64,000 nucleotides of DNA from contig CM042013.1 in NCBI GenBank assembly GCA_023525715.1, positions 73,555,994 through 73,619,993 on the forward strand, written 5' to 3'. Source of the DNA: Cichorium intybus (Eukaryota; Streptophyta; Magnoliopsida; Asterales; Asteraceae). A program made the position numbers and the translations under genes. This document shows positions 1-8,814 of this stretch, in pieces; positions within the stretch are counted from its first letter, which is position 1, and the number at the start of each line of letters is the position of its first letter. Below the pieces are notes generated by a model, which had not been told where the DNA came from, ran no database searches, and saw only the letters and a list, made by a program, of their open reading frames with translations.

Positions 1-68
1 CAAGTTAAATTAAGGATCTTCAATGATCTGAACAAACTTTTGTCTTTTGAGCACGATCCATCCAATTG
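1..68 (-). CDS. Start of LRR exon of TNL gene A, cut by the window edge
   Basis: Follows a CAG acceptor at 69-71. The frame in phase with the preceding exon reads QLDGSCSKDKSLFRSLKILNL, matching the start of the gene B LRR exon (ESCSKDRRLLGSLKILNL). The rest lies outside the window, so integrity of the LRR region is unknown. Confidence 0.75.
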
Positions 69-145
69 CTGAAATGGAGATCAATAAAACGAGTAGTAAA
101 TTTCATCAACTCAACATGGAAAAATATTAAATGGAGATAAGTTAC

Positions 146-469
146 CTTGTGCCTCTTTTGAACCCATTGTACATTACTATAACAAATGTCAAATGATTCA
201 ATACTGCTGTGTGACAGGTCAAGAGCAACCACATTCTCCATTCGTAAATCTAAAGGTATAGACTTCAAAGGAAACCCATGCATACACAACCATCTCAATC
301 CTTCTAGAAAGTTCTTGTAAGACCCATTAATTTGCACAAAATTTAGTTGTAGTAGCATCAAATTAGCCATGTTCCTCAATGCATTTGTTTTCATCTCAAA
401 TGTTGCATGCAAATTCTCTTTCTCAAGCCTTTGCGTGTCAAGGGAAAGACCTATAACATTTCCCTTACC
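146..469 (-). CDS. First LRR-block exon of TNL gene A
   Basis: 108-codon phase-0 exon bounded by a CAG acceptor at 470-472 and a GTAACT donor below 146. It begins GKGNVIGLSLD and includes LRWLCMHGFPLKSIPLDL and ENVVALDLSHSSIESF, the conserved block that follows NB-ARC in TNLs. Its length is identical to the equivalent exon of gene B (41533-41856). No stop or frameshift is visible. Confidence 0.85.
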
Positions 470-929
470 CTGAGAAGAAACGAAATGCCAAAGAAGATTT
501 AAATTACTTATATAGATAATACAATATATTTTGAACAGGCATACCACTAATGTTAAATACATGAAATAGCAACATACTTTCATGTATTTGTCAATAGCAT
601 GTTACTGTCATTTATTTTAATTTATTTTAATTACGACATTGAACTTTCAAGTTTTTTCTTATTTAGACATTGTAATTTTGAAAAATGTACCCAATTATAG
701 CATCAAACTTTTATTATTAGGACATTAGACTTTGAATAATCTGGCCTATTATAGCACGAAGAATGTTTTTTTATTTAGATGAGATGACTATAACCACACA
801 GATATTTCTAGTAATATGTTGTAATAAGAAGAAAAGAAAGTAGAAAAGTTATAATAAACAAATCAACAAAAGTACGGAGTTATTTCTTACATTTAACTCT
901 ACCACTAACAAGTATACATGTCCTCTTAC
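470..929 (-). other. Intron 2 of gene A
   Basis: AT-rich intron between the NB-ARC exon and the first LRR block. Its sequence (repeated phrases such as aacaaatcaa and ttacatttaactct) is shared with the matching intron of gene B (41857-42302) and with two relics at 38100-38750. No coding content. Confidence 0.7.
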
Positions 930-2058
930 CTTTTCCTGTTTCAACACTTCAATTGACTCCTCTGTACACCATAATCGACTACGCTTCCATGGCTTATAAG
1001 GTGATTCTTCATGTACCACAAATCTTCCCATCTCTTGAAGTAATTGATGCATCATCAATCTGTTATCCCATCCGATACTAAGGAGGCATCGGTCAATGAG
1101 ATTCGTGATCCCAGAGCTTATGTTTATATTACATGCCTTTAATATTGTTTCAGTGTCATCTCTATTCATTCCAACAAAAAAACAAGCAATATGCTTAAAC
1201 AATTCCTTATCGTTTTTTGATGGCAAAGAGTCAAAGCTCAATCGCAAGACGTTATTTATAGGGGATGCAGTTTCTTTTTTTAGCCATTTTATCGTATCTT
1301 CCCAATAAGCTAAATCTCGATTATGTAGAGACTTGCCCAAAACTTCAAGAGCCAATGGATGTCCTCCACAATACCTCACATACCTTTCTAACAACTCTTT
1401 ATAACCCGCCTTGGGTGTGTTGCATACGAATGCATGCAAACACAAAAGTTTACGTGATGCAGTCTCATATAAGCCTTGAAGCAAGTGCTTTGCATGCTTG
1501 GGTTTAACCTTCTTTTTGAATAATGTACAATTCTCAGTCACCCATGCATCCTTTGATGTTATTATAATCTTGCTTCCTGGATGAAGAACTTTGTTTCCAA
1601 GCAATGCATCCAATTGGTGGACACTATCAATATCATCAAGAACTAGAAAGACCTTCTTACGAGCTAATGCACTCTCTATCTTCGATGTGTATATAGATAC
1701 ATCGTGAAGTTGAATTGAACTTTTTTTCAAAATGTCCTCACAAAGTTGCTTTTGTAACTCAAGCAACCCATTATATTTGTCATTACATCTCCTACTAATA
1801 TCAGCAATGTAGCTACTTCTATCGAATTCATGAAAATGAGACCAATAAACATATTTGGCTAAAGTTGTCTTTCCGATACCGCCAATACCCAAAATGGTGA
1901 GTATGTTTGTCGTATGTGAGGATGCATCTTTCAACCATGAAGTGACGAATGTAATAGAATAGTCCATCCCAATAAGTAGTGGCAGAGGAGTCCTTAAGGG
2001 TACATGCAATCTATGGTAGATGTCCTTGACAATTTCTTCAATGAACTCCATCTCTAAC
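930..2058 (-). CDS. NB-ARC exon of TNL gene A
   Basis: Nucleotide-binding switch exon, fully open. Acceptor TTTCAG is at 2059-2064 and the donor follows 930. Motifs in order: P-loop GIGGIGKTT; kinase-2 KVFLVLDDID; RNBS-B PGSKIIITSKD; GLPL variant GHPLALEVLGK; RNBS-D ELFKHIACFFVG; and MHQLLQEMGR where most TNLs have MHD. The domain binds ADP/ATP and controls receptor activation. The P-loop is canonical, unlike GMDGIGKTS in gene B. In-frame reading continues past the donor (VRGHVYLL...) but that stretch is intron, because gene B and the next exon join cleanly at this point. Confidence 0.88.
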
Positions 2059-2850
2059 CTGAAACTTGAGTTCTGTAAGAAGTACAAAACACAATCCACA
2101 AAACTAACATACCAGATTTGGAGATTTAATTTATTTAAATATCCAAATCAAAATGATATCTTATCAAGCTATTAATATAAATTAACCTTTTTGATATAAA
2201 ATGCATATTATATTTGCACTTTTAACCGTATACACATCTTATGTGCTAGGTCATAATTATTATCTATAATAAGACTAGAGCCACTGATGTATAATACAAG
2301 ATTTCACTAATGGGCCACCAAATTTCATTATATTTCAACAATACCATCAACTTAGATATTGATGCCATTTAGCATGAATCAGAACAAACTTTAACGGTAT
2401 AGTTATAGATTAAGTTTCACTACTTAGTACTTACAAGTAAGAGCATTTATTTTACATAATAAAAGATGCTATGATTTGAAGGTAGTATAATATAGTTAAT
2501 AGTAGATGCATTGCAAACCTTTCAAAATTTGTTACTACAGAAACCGTATAAGACTTATTTAATGCTTTATCTACAGAATTAATTTATGATAAAATAATAA
2601 ATGCATATCAAATGTGCAAAAATCATCAGGGCTGTTAAACTCTATATATAAATTAATATACGAGATCAAATAACTGAAAAATGATATTCTTATTTTTATC
2701 CAATTTAATCATATCGAAAATACCCCTATGTATTGATAATCAATAAACTTATTGAAATGCATAAAAACATGATGATATTCCCCCTGTCAATCTTCTGAGC
2801 CCATTTACATAAATGAAGGAGCATGGAAATATGGGTAAGAAAGTAGTTAC
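2059..2850 (-). other. Intron 1 of gene A
   Basis: AT-rich interval between TIR and NB-ARC exons, bounded by GTAACT and TTTCAG. Nothing coding was found. It parallels the corresponding intron of gene B (43432-44149). Confidence 0.7.
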
Positions 2851-3382
2851 CTGTTCTTAACATCCTTCCCTTTCAAATCAGCAACTTCTGTCAACGCTTT
2901 ATTCCATAGGTGCATCTTTTGAGCCAATATACTTCTTTTATTTGCATCAGTCTCTGCCTCCATCCTCTGTCTATGCTTAGCCATTGCATCTCCGAAGCTA
3001 CTTTGTGTTTCCTGACGTGGGTGGGCTCAACATGGTAAAAGATGGGGATTACAATATGTTTGGATGTCTTACGTTGCTCAAGGATCAACACCAGTTCATC
3101 AAGGCACCAGCTTGAAGTGGCATAATTCTTGGACAGCACAATAACGGAAGCCCTAGATGCTTTAATAGCACGCTTCAATTCTAGTTTCAAATCTTCTCCG
3201 GTTTCAATATCTTCATCATCCAAGAAGGTAGCTATATTGGCATCCATGAGGGCCTTATAAAGGTAAGCAGTGAAACTATTACGAGTATCGAGACCGTTAA
3301 AACTTAAAAATACATCATATATATGACCATGAGTTGATGATGACGATGAAGATCCTTCTGAAAGTTCAGAGAGAACAACCAT
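2851..3382 (-). pseudogene. TIR exon 1 of gene A with one-base frameshift
   Basis: Reads MVVLSELSEGS then YDVFLSFNGLDTR, the beta-A segment of a plant TIR domain, with N replacing the usual R of SFRG. The WCLDEL motif, which carries the glutamate needed for NADase activity in this family, is present. After HVEPTHVRK the reading leaves the family consensus. Sister copies have an extra base in the run encoding RKQQSSFGDAM, so a one-base deletion within about 3001-3012 is seen, leading to a stop at 2891-2893. Downstream of the break the other frame still encodes family sequence ending in DLKGKDVKN, and a good donor (ACAG then GTAACT) follows at 2851. This means the lesion is isolated and either recent or artefactual. 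Confidence 0.85.
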
Positions 3383-3809
3383 TATGAGTTATGGGTTGAT
3401 GACCCTTCACCCTGTCCACTGTTTTGTGTATTTAATTCTAGTTTCTCCTTATATGTTGGTGTATTGCAATAAGCTCTGAAACTCAGTTTTCACTGTTTTC
3501 TTCTTGCGTCTCTCAGAAAGTAAGTAGTGCGTTCTGTAGCTTTTGAATCCTACGCTTTCCTGACTTGTCCCTCCTTCTCATGATCCCATACAGTCTACAC
3601 AATATCCAAATTATTAGTACGTTATGCAAGTTAAATCTCATAAAACAAGTTACACATGAAAAATAATACATTATATTTTTCAAAATAAACACTTAAGCGT
3701 ATAAAAACAATATATGCACCTCGAACTTTGCCATGTGTAGCTATGTGATTTAATATGCCTATATTAATACCTTATGCAATTTAAGTAGTTAAGCTTTTCA
3801 AATTTGAAA
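3383..3809. other. 5' flank of gene A exon 1
   Basis: Non-coding sequence between the proximal TIR exon and the truncated TIR copy. It is homologous to the 5' flank of gene B (about 44680-45060; shared phrases such as ataagctctgaaactcagttt and atgcacctc). It therefore probably contains the promoter and 5' leader of gene A. No element boundary was recognised. Confidence 0.5.
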
Positions 3810-4274
3810 TCATCTATCACTAGATCTAGTATCAGCATCTGTCTCTACCTCCATCATCTCTCTACGCTTCGCCATTGCATCTCCGAAGCTACTTTGTTGC
3901 TTCCTCACGTGAGTAGTCTCAACATGATAAAATATGGGGATAACAATTTGGTTGGATATCATACGTTGCTCTAGGATCAGCAGCAATTCGTCAAGACACC
4001 ATGTGGAATAAGCATAATTCTTGGACAATACGATAACAGAAACCCTCGATGCTTTAATAGCACTTTCCAATTCCGGTTTCAGACCTCCCCCGATTTCAAT
4101 ATCTTCATCATCCACGAAGGTAGTGATATTTGCATTCATTAGGGCCTTACGAAGGTAACCGGTGAAACTATTGCGAGTGTCAAGACCTCTAAAACTTAAA
4201 AAAACATCATATCTATGACCATTCGGTGATGAAGAAGATGAAGATCCTTGTGAAAGTTCTGAGAAAACAACCAT
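3810..4274 (-). pseudogene. Truncated TIR-only copy (154 aa)
   Basis: An open TIR-domain reading starting MVVFSELSQGS with YDVFLSFRGLDTR, DDEDIEIGGG and WCLDELLLIL. It is nearly the same as the next copy (5130-5662) but diverges at about 3836, after METDA, and ends at a stop without the DLKGKDV segment or a recognisable splice donor. No NB-ARC exon follows in its own unit. Either it is a stable TIR-only protein (a known plant class, for example TX/TIR-only proteins) or a truncated duplicate; the abrupt loss of homology favours truncation. The catalytic-glutamate motif is retained. Confidence 0.75.
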
Positions 4275-5129
4275 GATGAGTTATGTGGGTTGACGGCCCT
4301 TGACCCTTCCAACAATTGTCTTATTTATGGTTTCTCCTTATGTGTTGGTGTATTCCTATAAGCTCTGGAACTCGGTTTCCTACCAACATCATCAATTATG
4401 AATGTTGGTTTCACCGTTTACCTCTTGTGTTGCTCAGCAAGTAAGTATTGCATTCTAATGCTTTTAAACGCTTTCCTCACATGTGCGTAACTCTTAGGAT
4501 CCCATGCATGATGTTTCTACATAAAACCAAAGTCATTAATACCTTCTGCAACTTAACTCTCATCAGATGACTTACCCTCAAGAGTAATACCTTATGTTCC
4601 TAACCAAGATAAAATTTTGAAGTACAACTGAATTGGTTAAAAAGCAGTTACTAGGTTAATTGAATTGGTTAACTTGTTTTTCTGATTATGTTTGGGTGCA
4701 ATAAAATATTGAACCGATCTGTTCAATTAGCATACAAACATTTATTTTAATCCGATAAACCTACCATCGTAGTATGCATTACGATAGAATTAAAAACGCT
4801 ATGATTTGAGAGTAGTATCATACTAAAAACGCTATGATTTGAGAATTATAGGTTAATTATCATACTAAAAACGCTATGATTTGAGAGTAGTATGCATTAC
4901 GATAGAATTAATCAGTAGACACATTGCAAACCCTTAAATGAGATCACATAATCAAAAACTTGGATTCAATTTTAAGCATGCTTTTAACCAACGGAAATAC
5001 TTAACAAAAATATGCCTATTTGATGATAATGAAAAACTTATTGAAATGCTTAGGGAGAAGAATAGAAGATGATATTCACTATTCATGTGTTAAATAAACA
5101 AACTTGAAGAAGTACAGAGTATTTGTTAC
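4275..5129. other. Duplicated TIR-exon 5' flank and spacer
   Basis: 4275-4760 is a near-identical copy of 5663-5909 plus 8815-9053, the flank of the distal TIR exon before the retroelement inserted. This shows that a unit of flank plus TIR exon was duplicated in tandem. The remainder is AT-rich spacer containing the short repeats at 4785-4913. Confidence 0.7.
4785..4913. repeat. Three copies of aaaaacgctatgatttgag
   Basis: The 19-bp phrase aaaaacgctatgatttgag occurs three times here with related flanks (gtatgcattacgatagaatt twice, atcatac twice). It looks like local template-switch duplication within the spacer. Confidence 0.75.
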
Positions 5130-5662
5130 CTGCCATTTACGTCTTTTCCTTTTAAATCAGCAACTTCTGTAAGTGCTTTACTCCATAGGTCCATCTTTTG
5201 AGCACATTTACTTCTTCTACTTGCATCTGTCTCTGCCTCCATCATCTCTCTATGCTTCACCATTGCATCTCCAAAGCTACTTTGTTGCTTCCTCACGTGG
5301 GTAGGCTCAACATGATAAAAGATGGGGATAACAACTTGGTTGGATGTCATACGTTGCTCTAGGATCAGCAGCAATTCGTCAAGACACCATGTGGAATAAG
5401 CATAATTCTTGGACAGCACAATAACAGAAACCCTCGATGCTTTAATAGCACTTTCCAATTCCGGTTTCAGACCTCCCCCAATTTCAATATCTTCATCATC
5501 CAAGAAGGTAGTGATATTTGCATCCATTAGGGCCTTACGAAGGTAACCGGTGAAACTATTGCGAGTGTCAAGACCTCTAAAACTTAAAAAAACGTCATAT
5601 CTATGAGCATTCGGTGATGAAGAAGATGAAGATCCTTGTGAAAGTTCGGAAAAAACAACCAT
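5130..5662 (-). CDS. Intact distal TIR exon of the gene A cluster
   Basis: Full TIR exon (about 177 aa) beginning MVVFSELSQGS and ending DLKGKDVNGR at a GTAACA donor. It has SFRGLDTR, DDEDIEIGGG, WCLDELLLIL and HVEPTHVRKQQSSFGDAM, all as in intact family members. The donor leaves two bases (AG), the same phase as the gene A and gene B TIR exons, so it could splice to the NB-ARC exon starting at 2058 across the two other TIR copies. If it does not, translation stops just past the donor, giving a TIR-only protein of 178 aa. Its 5' flank is duplicated upstream of the truncated copy at 4275-4760. Confidence 0.8.
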
Positions 5663-5909
5663 GATGAGTTATGGGTTGACGACCCTTGACCCTTCCAACA
5701 ATTGTCTTATTTATGGTTTCTCCTTATGTATTGGTGTATTCCTGTAAGCTCTGGAACTCGGTTTCCTACCAACATCATCAATTATGAAAGTTGGTTTCAC
5801 CGTTTACCTCTTGTGTTGCTCAGCAAGTAAGTATTGCATTCTAAAGCTTTTAAACGCTTTCCTCACATGTGCCTAACTATTAGGATCCCATCCATGATGT
5901 TTCTACATA
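5663..5909 (-). promoter_or_regulatory. 5' flank of distal TIR exon, split by a retroelement
   Basis: Sequence immediately upstream of the distal TIR exon, conserved in the tandem copy at 4275-4510. It should hold the 5' leader and core promoter. The flank is interrupted at 5910 by a 2.9-kb insertion and resumes at 8815. A clear TATA element was not assigned. Confidence 0.45.
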
Positions 5910-5927
5910 AAATCTATTAGCGTGTTA

Positions 5928-6175
5928 TCAAGATGAGAATTGTACACACACAAACAAATATCAAAATAAACTCTTTGATTATACCCGGGGAATATAACTC
6001 AAAAACCCGGTGTCTGTGTTTCTCACAATCCTATGTTTTCATAGCTCGATATACAGGTATTTATGAACTGGAAAGTATAAATGTTAGAGACAAATTGAAT
6101 CTTCACATTCAATTTGTCTGGTCAATTTGTCTTGTGATTGAACAGTGTGGTCCCCGTGACTTAGGATTCCCAACA
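5928..6175 (-). repeat. 3' LTR of the TRIM-like element
   Basis: Left-hand copy of a 248-bp direct repeat matching 7191-7438. On the minus strand it begins TGTTGGGAATCC. It is preceded, in that orientation, by the purine-rich tract at about 6176-6190. Confidence 0.88.
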
Positions 6176-6259
6176 ATCACCCCCGAATCTCTAAGTCCTT
6201 CTAGAGACGTCTTCGTGATTTTTTCGGATCGTTTTTCGCGTTTTGATTTGGGTCCGAAT

Positions 6260-7084
6260 TTAAATTGGGCTGGTTTTTATTTTAATTGGGCTTTGGTTTG
6301 TTTGAATTGGGCCATTGCCCACTAGCCAAGCCGGATCCACTTGACCCGCCAGACCCGGATCTACCCGACCCGGTTCTATTAGACATAAACACACGGATCT
6401 TCTTTTCTTCCCCAATTCGCCGTCTTCCCTTTCTGCTTCTCTCTCTCGGACTCGGAGGAACTCCCCCCGCCGCCTCCTCCTTGCGATCCGGATCCTCCAC
6501 CGGAGATCGAGCTGCCACCGCCGCCAGCCACCCCTTCTCGAGCCGCCGTTCGATCCTCCGCCATCTCCGGTATCCTCCTCTCGTTTCTTCTTTCCCGACG
6601 ATCCTGCCGAACCAGAACCGCCTCCACCTTTTGAGCCGCCGGTTTCTTCGTTCGAGCCACCATTGGATCCGCCATCTCCGCCGGTGCCTTCGTTCGAGCC
6701 GCCATCTCCGGTATGCTCTTCTCTCACCCTCTCGGTATTTCTCTCTCCGATCCGTTCGATCCGCCACCACCGGTCGAGCTTCCACCGCCGCCAGCCACCC
6801 CTTCTCGAGCCGCCGGCGTTCCCGACTGAACCACCAGTTCCAGCCACCGATCCTTGAATCGAACTGCCGGCTCCGATCGAACCACCACCTTCTCGATTCA
6901 AACCGCCACCGTCGTCTTGCGATGCACCGCCAATCGATCTTCCGCCGGCTCTCCTGCTCGAGCCTCCAGCGTTCCCGGCCAAACCACCGCCTGCATCTCC
7001 TCTCGAGATTACGACAGTTCCGACCTCCTTGAGCTTTACCGGAGCACCACCAGTACTTCCGCTTGGATCATCCACATCTGACAT
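6260..7084 (-). CDS. Gly/Ser/Arg-rich low-complexity ORF inside the TRIM-like element
   Basis: A 274-codon reading starts MSDVDDPSGSTGG shortly after the primer site of the nested element, where a copia gag would begin, then becomes GGS/GGN repeats and ends near the 3' LTR. No enzyme or known domain is recognisable. The DNA is a CCN-rich trinucleotide-like tract and is open in several frames, so length alone is weak evidence. It may be a gag start fused to repeat expansion, or non-coding. Confidence 0.3.
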   Translation of the reverse strand: MSDVDDPSGSTGGAPVKLKEVGTVVISRGDAGGGLAGNAGGSSRRAGGRSIGGASQDDGGGLNREGGGSIGAGSSIQGSVAGTGGSVGNAGGSRRGGWRRWKLDRWWRIERIGERNTERVREEHTGDGGSNEGTGGDGGSNGGSNEETGGSKGGGGSGSAGSSGKKKREEDTGDGGGSNGGSRRGGWRRWQLDLRWRIRIARRRRRGEFLRVREREAEREDGELGKKRRSVCLCLIEPGRVDPGLAGQVDPAWLVGNGPIQTNQSPIKIKTSPI

Positions 7085-7190
7085 CTTCAGATCGAATCTC
7101 AGGTATGTAATCAAGTTCACACACCTCTGTGATTGATTACAGGATTCGAATTTCAATTTCACAGCTCCGATCTTGAGCTCTGATACCAAT

Positions 7191-7438
7191 TCAAGATGAG
7201 AATTGTACACACACAAACAAATATCAAAATAAACTCTTTGATTATACCCGGGGAATATAACTCAAAAACCCGGTGTCTGTGTTTCTCACAATCCTATGTT
7301 TTCATAGCTCGATATACAGGTATTTATGAACTGGAAAGTATAAATGTTAGAGACAAATTGAATCTTCACATTCAATTTGTCTGGTCAATTTGTCTTGTGA
7401 TTGAACAGTGTGGTCCCCGTGACTTAGGATTCCCAACA
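7191..7438 (-). repeat. 5' LTR of the TRIM-like element
   Basis: Right-hand copy of the 248-bp repeat. The adjacent interior base pairs form the primer-binding site TGGTATCAGAGC on the minus strand, fixing the orientation. Confidence 0.88.
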
Positions 7439-7719
7439 TGTTATATTTATATTAGAGGGTAGCCGTCGTAACTATTAGTCAGGGTGTATTATGTAAATAG
7501 CCTCCTGATTTGTCTACGGCTGTATATCTTTGTATTATATATTCTGGGGATCTCAATCAATAAGACACGACAATTTACACCATCCTTTATGGTATCAGAG
7601 CTGTCTCTCTGTCCTAACCCTACCGCTAGCTCATCTCCCCATCTCTCTATTCTTCCTCGAAAAGTCTTCTCCCTCTTCTTCTATTTTTTTTACCAGCGTA
7701 TTTCTCCATCTCTCCTCCT

Positions 7720-8742
7720 ATGGCAGAAAAGCTTCACCCAGCTCTTATGATTACCAACATCAAAAACTTCATACCCCTCACTTTGGAGTTGGAGAGTGGT
7801 CGGTACACTTCATGGGCCGAGTTATTCAAAATACACTGCCGCGCCTTCCAGGTCCTCGCTCACATTCAACCCACGCTCCCTTCTCCTACTCCTACTACAG
7901 CCGAAGGCAAGGATGCTCCCAAACCTGTCGATAAAGACCTGTGGCAGCGCCTTGATGCCATAGTCCTCCAGTGGATTTACAGCACTATTTCCAATGATCT
8001 ACTTCACACTATCCTCAAACCCAATTCATCGGCTGCACAAGCATGGAAAGATCTTGAAAGTATTTTTCAAGACAAACAGAACGAGCGTGCCCTCTACCTC
8101 GAACACAAACTGGTCACAACAAAACTCGCCAATTTTCTTAACTGCTCCGCCTATTGCCAAGCTTTAAAAATGCTATCAGATCAACTTTCTAATGTTGGTT
8201 CTCCTATTTCAAACAAACGACTTGTCCTACAATTAATCGCCGGTCTCACCGAAGCATACGAAGGCATCGCTATGATGATACAATAAACAAAGCCTCTTCC
8301 TGATTTTTATGAGGCTCGTTCCCGGTTGATCTTGGAAGAAACCCGCAAGGCGAATCATGCAACTCAAGCGACTGCTACAGACTCCTCGGCCCTCACTGCT
8401 CAAACTCAACCACCTCGGCCTTCTTACCAATCATCAGAGAATCCGACCACTCGTGGACGTGGACGCGGTCGAGGCACTGGAGGCCGCGGACGGGGAAGAC
8501 GAGGCGGTGGACACTATGATACCGGACGTGGCTGGCATCAACCCAACTCACCATGGAACGGACAGCAACCACCATGGACTCCTCCTTATACGCCGTTCCA
8601 GTGGCCCCCTCCACACACACCTCCCTACCCTTACCCCACTACTCAGTCGCGTCCACCCGCACCTGCACCGTCCACTGCACCAGGGCTGCTTGGATCCAGA
8701 CCACATGTACCACAAGCCTATGCCACCTCAGAAGCTTCTTAA
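7720..8742 (+). pseudogene. Copia-type Gag with one in-frame stop
   Basis: Starts MAEKLHPALMITNIKNF, then the copia Gag (UBN2/retrotran_gag_2 type) core with RYTSWAELFKIHC, KDLWQRLDAIVLQWI, AWKDLESIFQDKQNERA and LVLQLIAGLTEAYEGIAM. An in-frame TAA at 8284-8286 interrupts it (probably a former CAA), after which the same frame continues PLPDFYEARSRLILEETRKA, a GRGRGRG box and a Pro-rich tail, ending at a second stop (8740-8742). Capsid-type protein that would package RNA. No zinc knuckle is seen. Pol is missing because the element's inverted terminus begins 25 bp later. Confidence 0.8.
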
Positions 8743-8814
8743 ACCCCCACTGATCTGTTAATACAAAGTTACGACGGCTACCCTCTAATATAAATATAAC
8801 ACGCTAATAAAATC

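Larger units (their letters stand above)
1..3382 (-). pseudogene. TNL gene A, 5' part in window; nearest TIR exon frameshifted
   Basis: Minus-strand TIR-NB-ARC-LRR receptor gene whose 3' part lies left of the window. The inferred exons are 2851-3382 (TIR), 930-2058 (NB-ARC), 146-469 (first LRR block) and 1-68 (start of the LRR exon, cut by the window edge). The borders are GT..AG and their phases agree exactly with gene B (39816-44679), including identical lengths of 1129 nt for the NB-ARC exon and 324 nt for the next exon. The protein would be an intracellular immune receptor. A one-base deletion in the TIR exon near 3007 stops that reading at 2891, so a transcript starting at 3382 is broken. 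NB-ARC and LRR exons remain open. An intact TIR exon further upstream (5130-5662) has a compatible donor, so the gene may not be dead. A sequencing indel cannot be excluded. Confidence 0.8.
5928..7438 (-). mobile_element. Nested short LTR retrotransposon (TRIM-like), identical LTRs
   Basis: Two 248-bp LTRs, 5928-6175 and 7191-7438, appear identical throughout, flanked by TGTTA duplications (5923-5927, 7439-7443). Orientation is minus: on that strand the 5' LTR starts TGTTGGGAATCC, is followed by TTGGTATCAGAGC (primer site, RC of 7178-7190), and the 3' LTR is preceded by a purine tract GGGGGTGAT. The 1-kb interior has no retrotransposon enzymes. It inserted into the left inverted-repeat arm of the 5915-8809 element, so it is younger than that element. 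Confidence 0.88.
5915..8809 (+). mobile_element. Copia-derived gag-only element with 43-bp terminal inverted repeats
   Basis: An insertion bounded by a 5-bp direct repeat AAATC (5910-5914 and 8810-8814); the uninterrupted site is preserved in the tandem copy near 4520. The left end starts TATTAGCGTGTTA and, after a nested insertion (5928-7438), continues at 7444-7473. The right end (8767-8809) is the exact inverted copy of those 43 bases. Inside the left end is an LTR-like segment followed by a Met-tRNA-type primer site TGGTATCAGAGC (7590-7601) and a copia gag reading (7720-8742). Protease, integrase, RT and a second direct LTR are absent. The inverted instead of direct terminal copy is not a normal LTR element architecture. 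Confidence 0.8.

Noticed and set aside
1069..1080. MHQ instead of MHD taken as an autoactivating mutation
   Set aside because: Both paralogues share it in otherwise intact domains, so it is likely the normal form in this lineage.
1096..1507. Plus-strand ORFs over the NB-ARC exon
   Set aside because: Antisense shadows of the conserved NB-ARC coding exon; the same shadows appear at gene B (42140-42681).
5933..6325. Open readings at the starts of both 248-bp LTRs (also 7196-7462)
   Set aside because: They lie inside identical LTRs in antisense to the element and share no domain; shadow readings.
6282..7032. Pro/Arg/Ser-rich ORFs in several frames
   Set aside because: CCN-rich low-complexity DNA is open in most frames; only the sense reading of the element was kept, at low confidence.
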